DNA of 64,000 nucleotides from Mycolicibacterium iranicum (GTDB lineage: Bacteria > Actinomycetota > Actinomycetes > Mycobacteriales > Mycobacteriaceae). The stretch covers positions 1 to 64,000 of the forward strand of contig NZ_LQPC01000002.1 of assembly GCF_002101705.1 (NCBI RefSeq), read 5' to 3'. This document shows positions 38,650 through 46,450 of the stretch, one piece after another. The notes beneath the pieces are model-generated. The model did not search any database and had not been told where the DNA came from. It saw nothing but the letters and a program-made list of their open reading frames with translations. The position numbers were made by a program, and so were the translations under genes. How positions within the stretch are numbered: the stretch's first letter is position 1; every line of letters begins with the position of its first letter.

Positions 38650-40260
38650 TCACGTGCCGATCGCGCCGCGCGCCGCCGCGTCTTCGGCGATGCTGTCGCC
38701 GGCCTCATCCACGACCGGCTCCAAGGCCACACTTTCTGATGCGGGCTCGTGGGTGACGGACTCGGGTCGGGCCGGTCCGAGACGCACCACGCGTCCGACG
38801 GCGCGCCGCAGCCCGGGCGGCCCGTCGGCGCGCACGAATTCCCCGACCCGTCCGGCGCGAAAGCGCAGGGGCGAGCCGAGGAATTCGCCGAGGACGACCC
38901 CGCTGCCGAGCGCCAATGCGATCGCCGTCGCCGACAGCAGTTGCCCTAGACCGTCGGCGAAGTTCTCGTCGACGGTCAAGAAGAAGACGGCACGGAACAC
39001 GGCCAGTCCTGGCAGCATCGGCATGATGGCCGCGGTGGCGGTGATCAGTGCGGGGGCCTGCCGCCGGATGGAGATGAGCGTGGCGAGGAATCCGACGAGC
39101 ACTGCGGCGATCCCGGTTGCCAGCACCTGGCCGACACCCGCGCGGCCGAGCGCGATCAACACGAGCTCAGCCGCGGCTGCGGCGATTCCGCCGATGACGG
39201 CAGGGCGCAGCGGCGAGTAGCTCGCAATCGTCAGACACAGCCCGGCCAAGCCGGCGCCCACCACCGCCAGAGCGATGGGCAGCGGTTGACGGGGGATGAT
39301 CACGCTCACCGTCGCGTCGACATGCAGGTCGATGTTGATTCCGGCGAGTGCGGCCACTTCGAGACCCGCGACGATGCCGACGACGATGCCCGCGGTGAGG
39401 AACAGTGCCTCGCCGAGCCTGGCCATCGCCGTCATGGTGTAGCCGGTCACGGCGTCCTGCATCGCGCCGACGAAGGTCAGTCCCGTCAACAGCATCACGA
39501 TGCCGGTGGCCACGAGTGCGGTCGGGTTGAGGCCGGCGAACCAGTACGCCGCCACCGCCACCAGTGTGACGATCCCCGCACCGGCCACGTTCTGGAAGAA
39601 GAACGGCGTGCCGATTCGGTTGAGCAACCTGCCGACTCGATCGATGACCGCGGCGCTCATCGCGGCCAGCACGCACGTCAGCCAGGTGCCGCCCAGCAGC
39701 ATGGCGATCCCTAATCCGAAGCCTGCCCACCCGGCGGTGGCCAGCCAGCGTGGGTACACATGCGGCCGCTCGGTCAGCTCGTCCATGGCGTGGTGCGCTT
39801 CGTCGACGGTGACGCCGCCCGAGGTGATGCGCTTGACCAGACGGTCGAGATCAGCGAGACGGGTGTAGTCCGTGGACCTCATGCGCACCGTGCGCACGAT
39901 CGTCACGGGCGGGCTGTCGGCGGTCGGCAGAGCTGACACGAACACGGTGGTGGAGAAGACGTCGACGACGCAGTCGGTGAGCCGGTAGGCCTGCGCCACA
40001 TCCTTGGCGGTGGCGACGGCATCAGCGGTGCCCGACCCGGAGAAGAGCATGACCTCCGCGAGCCTGACCGTCAGGTCGAGTACCGCGCGAGTGTGCCGCT
40101 CGTCCAGGTCCTGTCCGCTGCGCCGGCGCTGTCCGGCATCGGGTGCCGGGTCGCGCTGGCCGGGCAAGGTGCTCTGCAGGTATCGCGCCAGGCGACCGGA
40201 ACGTCCTCCAACCACTTGAGACAGGGTACTGATGCACGCCGGACGGTTACACGAGCGCAT
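38650..40260 (-). CDS. Threonine/serine exporter (ThrE) family membrane protein
   Basis: 536 residues from ATG 40260 (the frame opens at a TTG at 40275; the true start is uncertain). The N-terminal soluble domain (about 60-175) contains LTVRLAEVMLFSGSGTADAV and the STDYTRLADLDRL region characteristic of ThrE/DUF1212 proteins. About ten hydrophobic segments follow (about 180-450), and the C-terminal half resembles the second ThrE domain (APALITATAAIMPMLPGLAVFRAVF). The long Arg/Glu-rich C-terminal tail is probably cytoplasmic. It should export threonine/serine or related small molecules by proton exchange. It is probably co-transcribed with the SQR-like gene. Confidence 0.85.
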   Translation of the reverse strand: MRSCNRPACISTLSQVVGGRSGRLARYLQSTLPGQRDPAPDAGQRRRSGQDLDERHTRAVLDLTVRLAEVMLFSGSGTADAVATAKDVAQAYRLTDCVVDVFSTTVFVSALPTADSPPVTIVRTVRMRSTDYTRLADLDRLVKRITSGGVTVDEAHHAMDELTERPHVYPRWLATAGWAGFGLGIAMLLGGTWLTCVLAAMSAAVIDRVGRLLNRIGTPFFFQNVAGAGIVTLVAVAAYWFAGLNPTALVATGIVMLLTGLTFVGAMQDAVTGYTMTAMARLGEALFLTAGIVVGIVAGLEVAALAGINIDLHVDATVSVIIPRQPLPIALAVVGAGLAGLCLTIASYSPLRPAVIGGIAAAAAELVLIALGRAGVGQVLATGIAAVLVGFLATLISIRRQAPALITATAAIMPMLPGLAVFRAVFFLTVDENFADGLGQLLSATAIALALGSGVVLGEFLGSPLRFRAGRVGEFVRADGPPGLRRAVGRVVRLGPARPESVTHEPASESVALEPVVDEAGDSIAEDAAARGAIGT

Positions 40261-40653
40261 CGCCGTCCCGTGCAACGGTGCCAGTCCTGTTCTATACCGC
40301 CAGGTTGCGCGCCTGAGTAACCAAGCGTCAAGGGGTGCAACGATGGGACGATCTTCGTTCGCTGCGGTCGTAGCTTGTTGCTGCGAGGCGCAGGCCGCGG
40401 CGCTGTTGCGTCGTGCTGAGATGGCGGCCGAGCTGGCACGCTCCGGGTACGACTACGTGGCGACATTTCGACACGCGCGTCAGAAACATGCTGAGCGGAG
40501 CACAAATTGCGCTTGAGTTGGTGTCCGGGCGAGCGACAGGATCAGGCGGAGCTCGTGAGGCGACGGCATCCCCCAATGACAAGGGATATCCCCTATTGCC
40601 ATCTGGCTGGCCGCGTCATAGGTTTGCTGGATCACTTGACGGGGAGGGTCGGC
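40261..40653. other. Divergent intergenic region, about 390 bp
   Basis: It separates the ThrE-like gene from the exported repeat protein. The palindrome GGGATATCCC at 40583-40592 lies 61 bp before the latter, and GGGGAGGG near 40640-40647 is its ribosome-binding site. No gene is supported; short open frames look random. Confidence 0.45.
40583..40592. promoter_or_regulatory. GGGATATCCC palindrome, copy 2
   Basis: Same palindrome and context (AAGGGATATCCCCtATT) as at 25352-25361. Here it lies 61 bp upstream of the start of an exported protein gene, a position compatible with an operator or promoter element. Confidence 0.35.
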
Positions 40654-42930
40654 ATGGTGTCGGTGAAGCATGTGGGCCGGGTCGGGGCGCTCGCAGTGGC
40701 TCTGGGTATAGGTTCTGTTGTGGTGGCTGTACCGGCTGTGGCGTGGGCCCAGCCCGATGGCGGAGCTTCGGCAGATGCATCCGATAAGCCCACGGACAGT
40801 TCGCGGGGGACTACCAAGACTCCGGACAAACCGTCACGGTCGGCGAAATCCGACGACACCGAAGGGGCGGCATCCCGCATATCGACGGCCGAGACCGACA
40901 GGGGTGCCGCACCGCACTCATCCGGCCGGGGCAAGCGAGCCGCGGAAGAGCGCGAGGCCGAACGCGCTGCTGCTGAGAACATCTCGGACGAGGTCGACGC
41001 CGTCGAATCCACATCTTCGGTCACGGGTGAGGAGGAATTCGAGCCTCAAGCCCCGACGAATTCAACCGTGGTGAAGCCCTTGTTCACGCCGGGGGCGGCG
41101 ACGCAGGACCCCGGCAAGCCAGAAGCGCCGGGGGCGTCGTCGGTGCTGCTGACGGTGTTGGCTTCAGCGCGGCGCTCCTTCGATGAGCGCACCGCTGAAG
41201 CAAACACCGCAGCGACCGAGTCCAGCATCTCGCAATCGGCCGCTGAGGCGGCGTCGCCGCCGATCCCGGGATCTGCCTACCAGTCGCCGGTGATCGCGCC
41301 CGACGGCACGCGGTACCAAGTGACCAACGGCGGGTCGACCACTCGGGTCAACATCCTCGACGGCGACGGCCAGGTCATCGCCACGAGCGAAGAGATTCAG
41401 GGAGTGGGTACCGCCTACGCGGATGCGGTGTTACGGCCCGACGGCACGTTGATCGTGGTGACCAGCACCAATCGCCGCACCAACAGCATCGTCTCGGCCG
41501 TGGACAGCGAAGGCAATGTCACGCGACTCGCGACATTGATCGGGGCTACGGACACCCCGGTGACGGTAGGCGCCGACGGCGCCCTGTACTTCAAAACCGA
41601 GATCGTCCCGTTCTCGCCTTTCGCTGATCCGATTGAATACCGCTTCGTCCGGATTTCGGAAAACAATTTCGTACGGTCCTACTCGTATGACACCCAGATG
41701 GAGCTGAAGTCGGACGGGACTGTGCACCTGGTGTCCTCCAGGTTCGGCTTCTCGACGCTGCGCACGATCAACCCGAGCGGGTGGACACGGTCGACTCTTC
41801 TGCCCTTCGGCTCTGATCCGAGCGCCCCCATCCTGGGGCAGGACGGCGCCGTCTATGTGACGGCCGGCGTGCGAGGTTTGTTCGGTAGCAAGACAACACG
41901 CGTCTACACCATCGACGGTGACTCCCGCACGGTGCGATCCATCGTCGGCTTGCCCGGCGAGACCGTCGTGACCTCCGACGGTATTCATCTGGAGACGTTC
42001 ACCTTCGACGGTTCCACCGACGACGGCACCGGGACCACCTACCTTTCCGCCATCACCGCGAGTACGATCGCCACCTCGGACGCGATCGAAGGTCGCATCG
42101 CCGGTTTCCAGGTCTCCGCCGGCGGCACCATCTACGCGCCGATCTCCGACCCCTCGGCGGACGAGACCGCGGTGGCGGTCGTCAACTCCGACGGCAGTGT
42201 CGACACTGTGGTTCTTCCCGGTCGACTCGTAATGCGCGACAGGAGTATTCGGGGCGGCGGCATGCAGTCGGCCGAGGACCTGGGCTATGTGAATTACACC
42301 GTGGACGACGTCGAGTACGTGGCGGTGCTCGGCCCGAATGGCACCGTTGTGCGCACAATCGAGCTCCCCCAGGGGGCCACTGGCGGCACGGTGTTCTTCG
42401 GGCCCGACGGTGCGGCCTACGAGCTGCTGGAATACCTGACGCCCGGCAACTACATTTCGCGGCAGATACTCGCGCTATCGACCGAGACATATACGCCCAA
42501 TGTTCCCGGTGCCCCCTTCGGAGCCGACGACGTTGTTTTCGGTCCCGACGGCGTCGGCTATTTGCTGGTGGGAACATCGGGCGATTACGGCATCGACATT
42601 GTGGGTTTCAATGCCGCCGGTGACACCGTGATCCCGCCGAGCGGGCTCGATCGTCCGCACGTCCAATACACCAGCCGCGGCGAGCGTGAAGTTTTGGCGT
42701 TCGGCCCCGACGGCATTGCGTACCTGACCAATTGGGGGCCGGTCGCCGCGGGGGTATACGCACTCACGTCAACCGGCGCGCAGAAAGTCGCCGATCTCGA
42801 ATACTCGCAACTGGGCATTGCGAATCTGCCGACCTTCGGACCCGATGGAACCGGATACGTGGCCACCACAGGAACGCAGAGCGAAGGCGGCTTCGCGACC
42901 ACCGTGACCACGTTTTCGCCTCCTGCCTGA
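40654..42930 (+). CDS. Exported repeat protein, probable beta-propeller
   Basis: 758 residues from ATG 40654; GGGGAGGG upstream supports this over the longer frame from 40507. Signal peptide VKHVGRVGALAVALGIGSVV...AVAWA with cleavage near AWA-QP (about 35). A low-complexity charged linker (about 40-230) follows. The remainder has recurring PDG motifs: APDGTRYQV, RPDGTLIVV, GADGALYF, GQDGAVYV, GPDGAAYEL, GPDGVGYLL, GPDGIAYLT, GPDGTGYVA. Each is spaced about 45-55 residues, as in NHL/WD-like propeller blades. The role is probably extracellular binding or structural; no enzyme motif was seen. Full propeller geometry is inferred. Confidence 0.75.
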   Translation: MVSVKHVGRVGALAVALGIGSVVVAVPAVAWAQPDGGASADASDKPTDSSRGTTKTPDKPSRSAKSDDTEGAASRISTAETDRGAAPHSSGRGKRAAEEREAERAAAENISDEVDAVESTSSVTGEEEFEPQAPTNSTVVKPLFTPGAATQDPGKPEAPGASSVLLTVLASARRSFDERTAEANTAATESSISQSAAEAASPPIPGSAYQSPVIAPDGTRYQVTNGGSTTRVNILDGDGQVIATSEEIQGVGTAYADAVLRPDGTLIVVTSTNRRTNSIVSAVDSEGNVTRLATLIGATDTPVTVGADGALYFKTEIVPFSPFADPIEYRFVRISENNFVRSYSYDTQMELKSDGTVHLVSSRFGFSTLRTINPSGWTRSTLLPFGSDPSAPILGQDGAVYVTAGVRGLFGSKTTRVYTIDGDSRTVRSIVGLPGETVVTSDGIHLETFTFDGSTDDGTGTTYLSAITASTIATSDAIEGRIAGFQVSAGGTIYAPISDPSADETAVAVVNSDGSVDTVVLPGRLVMRDRSIRGGGMQSAEDLGYVNYTVDDVEYVAVLGPNGTVVRTIELPQGATGGTVFFGPDGAAYELLEYLTPGNYISRQILALSTETYTPNVPGAPFGADDVVFGPDGVGYLLVGTSGDYGIDIVGFNAAGDTVIPPSGLDRPHVQYTSRGEREVLAFGPDGIAYLTNWGPVAAGVYALTSTGAQKVADLEYSQLGIANLPTFGPDGTGYVATTGTQSEGGFATTVTTFSPPA

Positions 42931-42947
42931 GCACGCTCACAACGCTC

Positions 42948-44003
42948 TCAGTGGTAGCGCCGAGGCACTGTCCACGGGCGTCCGAACTCCTCGTCGAAAC
43001 ACTCGGGATCGAACGGGCTGTCGCCGCCGGCGGGGAAGCTGGTCAATTCGCCGAAGACGACGCGGCCACCGAGTTCGTAGAGATCGACCCGCACAAAATC
43101 CGTGTCGGCGCCCAGTCGTTCGGCCACGCTGACCATCTCACTTAGGAGGGCGGGCTCGGGGGGCGGGCACTCTGCATTCGGTATTCCGCCACTGAGCGGC
43201 AGGTGGCGCCAGTCGACCCGGAAGAAGTCCTGCGTGCGCCGACCGAAGCGTCCGCTGTCGACCTGTACGAAATGGCACTTGCCGTGGAAGACGAAGAACT
43301 TGTAGTCGTCGGGAATGCCGCCGTCAGCGTCGGCGAGCAATTCCTCCACGAGGACACCCCGCGGCATCTGCCCATACACCCATTCCCGATTGGGTCCCTG
43401 TCCGTACAGCTGTGAGAGCCAATGCCGTGCGATCTCGACGAGCTCGTCGCGGCGGGCGAACTCGGGGCGGACATGCCGATACACCCAGCTGTGCTGCGCC
43501 CGGGGCAGGCGCGCCTCCACCGGCGCGCGGTCGGATACCACGATCGCCGCGCCGCTACCGTGTGTCGGCTTGGCCACATAGCCCTCAGGTAAGTCGGCGT
43601 CGAGTAGGGCTTCAGGATCGTCGACGACGGCATATACCTGCGGAAGATACTGTGCACCAACAACTTCAGCTACGTAGTCGCGAACGGCCACTTTGTCGGC
43701 GAAGGTGACCACCAGGGCGCGATGATCACGCAGCATCTTGTAGCGCACCTTGTCCCGGAACGTCTGCGGGTGCCGGGTTCGCCAGAGCCGCGCCAGACGC
43801 ACCATGGCGCTCCGCTCACGCCAGCGGACACCCGGGCGGCGTCGTCGACGACGGCCCGGGAACGGGAAAGCGGGCGCCTCGAAGCGGGCCTGGTCCTCTT
43901 CCCCCGAGAGATTCACCTCGACAGGGTACGGCCGGCCGCGCACAGCGGGTTTGGTGGACGGTTCCGTGGGCAGTAAGGAAGTCAATGCTGACTGCGCGTG
44001 CAT
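42948..44003 (-). CDS. TupA-like ATP-grasp family protein
   Basis: 351 residues if started at ATG 44003; ATG 43805, with GGAG nearby, gives 285 residues and covers all the homology. The N-terminal arginine-rich stretch (RRRRRRPGVRW) is of doubtful reality. The conserved part begins RHPQTFRDKVRYKMLRDHR, has a lysine/glycine-rich nucleotide loop GYVAKPTHGSGAAIVVS, a second patch GVLVEELLADADGGIPDDYKFFVFHGK, and ends in a metal-site-like DFVRVDLYELGGRVVFGELTSFPAGG. This matches the TupA-like (teichuronopeptide) ATP-grasp family, which joins a carboxylate to an amine; the product is unknown and probably cell-envelope or natural-product related. The gene is divergent from a ZIP transporter. Confidence 0.8.
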   Translation of the reverse strand: MHAQSALTSLLPTEPSTKPAVRGRPYPVEVNLSGEEDQARFEAPAFPFPGRRRRRRPGVRWRERSAMVRLARLWRTRHPQTFRDKVRYKMLRDHRALVVTFADKVAVRDYVAEVVGAQYLPQVYAVVDDPEALLDADLPEGYVAKPTHGSGAAIVVSDRAPVEARLPRAQHSWVYRHVRPEFARRDELVEIARHWLSQLYGQGPNREWVYGQMPRGVLVEELLADADGGIPDDYKFFVFHGKCHFVQVDSGRFGRRTQDFFRVDWRHLPLSGGIPNAECPPPEPALLSEMVSVAERLGADTDFVRVDLYELGGRVVFGELTSFPAGGDSPFDPECFDEEFGRPWTVPRRYH

Positions 44004-44027
44004 GTCGCTGACCAGGGAGGACCGCAC

Positions 44028-44759
44028 ATGCTGACCGCCGTGCTCTTCGGGATCGCCGCCTCTAGCGCTCTGGTGATCGGCTCTGCCGTCGGGGCCCGCT
44101 GGGACATGCCCACCAAAGTCACCGGCGTACTGCTCGCGTTCGCCAGCGGCGCACTCATCTCCGCCCTGGCGTTCGAACTGTTCGAGGAAGCCTTTCACCT
44201 GGCCGGGGCCTTGCATTCCGGACTCGGTCTGCTCGCCGGTGCCGCCACGTTCGTGATCGCCGACAGCCTGCTCGACAAGTACGTCAGCGGGCACTCCGGA
44301 CCCGAGCAGCGCGAGGTGGTCGCAGACGGCGCGCGTCGCGGCGTCGGTCTGGCCCTGCTCGCAGCGGTCACCCTCGACGGCGTGCCGGAGAACTTGGCGC
44401 TGGGTGTTTCCCTCGTCGGCGGCGCGTCGCTGTCACTGTTGGTGGCGATCTTCTTTTCGAACCTGCCTGAATCACTGGTGGGTGCCATGTCGATGCGCAA
44501 GTCAGGGATGAGTCCGCGCGCTGTGGTGGGGGTGTGGATCGCGTGTTCGGTGCTGTTGGCCGCCGCGGTGGTCGTCGGACGGATGACGGCAGGTCAACTC
44601 ACCGAACCCGTGTTGGCAGTGGCACTCGCCTTCGCCGGTGGTGCGGTACTGGCCTCGCTGGCCGACACGCTGATGCCTGAAGCGTTCGAGCACGGGCGGC
44701 CGCTCAATTCGTTCGCCACGGCCGGCGGCTTCTTCCTGTCGTTCATCCTGGCCGCGTGA
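44028..44759 (+). CDS. ZIP family metal transporter
   Basis: 243 residues, eight predicted hydrophobic segments. The two conserved ZIP metal sites are recognisable: DGVPENLALG (transmembrane 4, HxxxE-type variant DxxxE) and NLPESLVGAM (transmembrane 5), plus FELFEEAFHLAG near segment 3. It would carry zinc, iron or another divalent metal inward; direction and metal are not certain. The ATG at 44028 is preceded by AGGGAGG 7 bases upstream; a longer frame from 43998 is antisense to the ATP-grasp gene. The two genes are divergent and may share control. Confidence 0.88.
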   Translation: MLTAVLFGIAASSALVIGSAVGARWDMPTKVTGVLLAFASGALISALAFELFEEAFHLAGALHSGLGLLAGAATFVIADSLLDKYVSGHSGPEQREVVADGARRGVGLALLAAVTLDGVPENLALGVSLVGGASLSLLVAIFFSNLPESLVGAMSMRKSGMSPRAVVGVWIACSVLLAAAVVVGRMTAGQLTEPVLAVALAFAGGAVLASLADTLMPEAFEHGRPLNSFATAGGFFLSFILAA

Positions 44760-44763
44760 CGGG

Positions 44764-44813
44764 GTCGCTCCGCTCGCCTCGGCCCAATTCCCCGTCGCTT
44801 CGCTCGCCCCGGC
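44764..44813 (+). repeat. Pair of direct repeats in the intergenic region
   Basis: GTCGCTCCGCTCGCCTCGGC (44764-44783) and GTCGCTTCGCTCGCCCCGGC (44794-44813): 18 of 20 bases identical, 30-bp period. It follows the ZIP gene and precedes the succinate-semialdehyde dehydrogenase start. GTCGCTTCGCTCGCCC-like repeats are common between genes of this group; no function is claimed. Confidence 0.5.
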
Positions 44814-44919
44814 ACACCTACGGAATTCATGGCAGATCGTGAACAGCCGACGTCGGGGTCGAGACGCTGGAACACTGGAGGCCGGACGTCAAGAGCGCAC
44901 ACGATGGGAGCACGACACA

Positions 44920-46266
44920 ATGACTCAGTACGCGGTGGTCGATCCAGCCACAGGTGAGGTCGTCAAGGAGTATCCGACCGCGACCGACGAGCAGATCGAG
45001 TCAGCGCTGGCGGGTGCGCACAAGACCTTCAAGGAATGGTCCACATCGACGAGCGTCGCGCAGCGCGCCGAGCTGATCCGCAAGGTTGCCGACCTACACA
45101 ACGAGCGCAAGACCGAACTGGCGAAGATCATCCAGCGCGAGATGGGCAAACCGCTGGACCAGTCCGAGGGCGAAGTCGAGTTCAGTGCTGCCATCTACGA
45201 GTTCTATGCCGACAACGCCGAAAAGTTCCTCGCCGATGAGCCCATCGAACTGCTCGACGGTGAGGGCAGCGCCGTCATTCGCCGCGGACCCGTCGGCGTG
45301 CTTCTCGGCATCATGCCGTGGAACTACCCCTACTACCAGGTTGCCCGCTTTGCCGGACCGAACCTGGTGCTGGGCAACACAATTGTGCTCAAGCACGCGC
45401 CCCAGTGCCCGGAGTCCGCAGCCGCGCTGCAGCAGATTTTCCTCGACGCCGGATATCCGGAGGGCGCCTACGTCAACGTCTACGCCACCAACGAGCAGAT
45501 CGCCGAGGCCATTGCCGATCCCCGTGTCCAAGGGGTCTCGTTGACGGGGTCCGAGCGGGCCGGCGCCGCGGTCGCCGAGATCGCCGGGCGCAATCTGAAG
45601 AAGGTGGTGCTGGAACTGGGCGGCTCCGATCCGTTCATCCTGCTGTCCGCAGACGACCTGGACGCAGCGGTCGACGCCGCCGTCGACGGCCGCTTCGAAA
45701 ACACCGGACAGGCCTGCAATGCCGCCAAGCGCATCATCGTCGCCGAGAGCATCTACGACGAGTTTCTCGACAAGTTCACCAACAAGGTCCTCGCCAAGGC
45801 TGACGGTCTGGCCCCACTGTCCTCGGTGGCGGCCGCCGAGAGACTCGACGACCAGGTGAAACGTGCCGTCGACGAGGGTGCGACGCTGGTCTCCGAGGGA
45901 TCCCGCAAAGGTGCCCACTTCCCGCCCGGGGTGTTGACGAACCTGTCGCCGGATTCACCGGCGGCCAAGGAGGAACTCTTCGGGCCGGTAGCCACCGTGT
46001 ACAAGGTCGCCGACGAAGACGAGGCGGTCGAGCTCGCCAACGACACCCCGTTCGGCCTGGGCTCGTACGTCTTCACCACCGATCCCGAGCAGGCCAAGAG
46101 GGTCGCCGACAGAATCGAGGCCGGCATGGTGTTCGTCAACGCCGTCGGTGCCGAGGGCGCCGAGCTGCCCTTCGGCGGGGTCAAGCGGTCAGGGTTCGGA
46201 CGCGAGCTCGGCCGGTTCGGCATCGACGAGTTCGTGAACAAGAAACTCATCCGGATCGCCGGCTGA
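44920..46266 (+). CDS. gabD1: Succinate-semialdehyde dehydrogenase (NAD(P)+), GabD1-like
   Basis: 448 residues. An aldehyde dehydrogenase with the oxyanion Asn in MPWNYP, the cofactor loop SLTGSERAG, the general-base Glu in VLELGGSDPF and the nucleophilic Cys in NTGQACNAAKR. The C-terminal LPFGGVKRSGFGRELG is typical. It most resembles the mycobacterial GabD1 (Rv0234c) in length and motifs, which oxidises succinic semialdehyde to succinate; other aldehydes cannot be excluded. GGGAG 9 bases before ATG 44920 supports the start. A hairpin at 46285-46306 follows the stop. Confidence 0.88.
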   Translation: MTQYAVVDPATGEVVKEYPTATDEQIESALAGAHKTFKEWSTSTSVAQRAELIRKVADLHNERKTELAKIIQREMGKPLDQSEGEVEFSAAIYEFYADNAEKFLADEPIELLDGEGSAVIRRGPVGVLLGIMPWNYPYYQVARFAGPNLVLGNTIVLKHAPQCPESAAALQQIFLDAGYPEGAYVNVYATNEQIAEAIADPRVQGVSLTGSERAGAAVAEIAGRNLKKVVLELGGSDPFILLSADDLDAAVDAAVDGRFENTGQACNAAKRIIVAESIYDEFLDKFTNKVLAKADGLAPLSSVAAAERLDDQVKRAVDEGATLVSEGSRKGAHFPPGVLTNLSPDSPAAKEELFGPVATVYKVADEDEAVELANDTPFGLGSYVFTTDPEQAKRVADRIEAGMVFVNAVGAEGAELPFGGVKRSGFGRELGRFGIDEFVNKKLIRIAG

Positions 46267-46284
46267 TCGTCGACCTGCCCATAA

Positions 46285-46306
46285 CTGACGCTGGCGTGCA
46301 CGTCAG
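46285..46306. terminator. Inverted repeat after gabD1 (terminator or operator of locus B)
   Basis: CTGACG (46285-46290), 10-base loop, CGTCAG (46301-46306), 18 bp after the stop of the dehydrogenase. It could terminate that gene or serve as an operator for locus B, which begins at 46451. Confidence 0.35.
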
Positions 46307-46450
46307 GATTCGGTAATCATTCCTGCCCGGCCCTCGGCCCGAGCGTGTGATTCGCTGGGAGAGTCCTTCGATGCGCCCGGGTTCTGCGCTGCCCGCATAC
46401 CGGTTGCGCTGCTGGGTACATCGTCGACACGATCCCGAGGGAGGTAGGCA

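Noticed and set aside
44003..44294. Upstream extension of the ATP-grasp frame
   Set aside because: It is antisense to the ZIP transporter and its composition is non-protein-like; the gene starts at 44003 or 43805.
44764..44813. Direct repeats after the ZIP gene as a mobile element or attachment site
   Set aside because: Only two 20-bp copies with no associated integrase; such GTCGCTTCGCTCGCC repeats are common intergenic sequence in this group.
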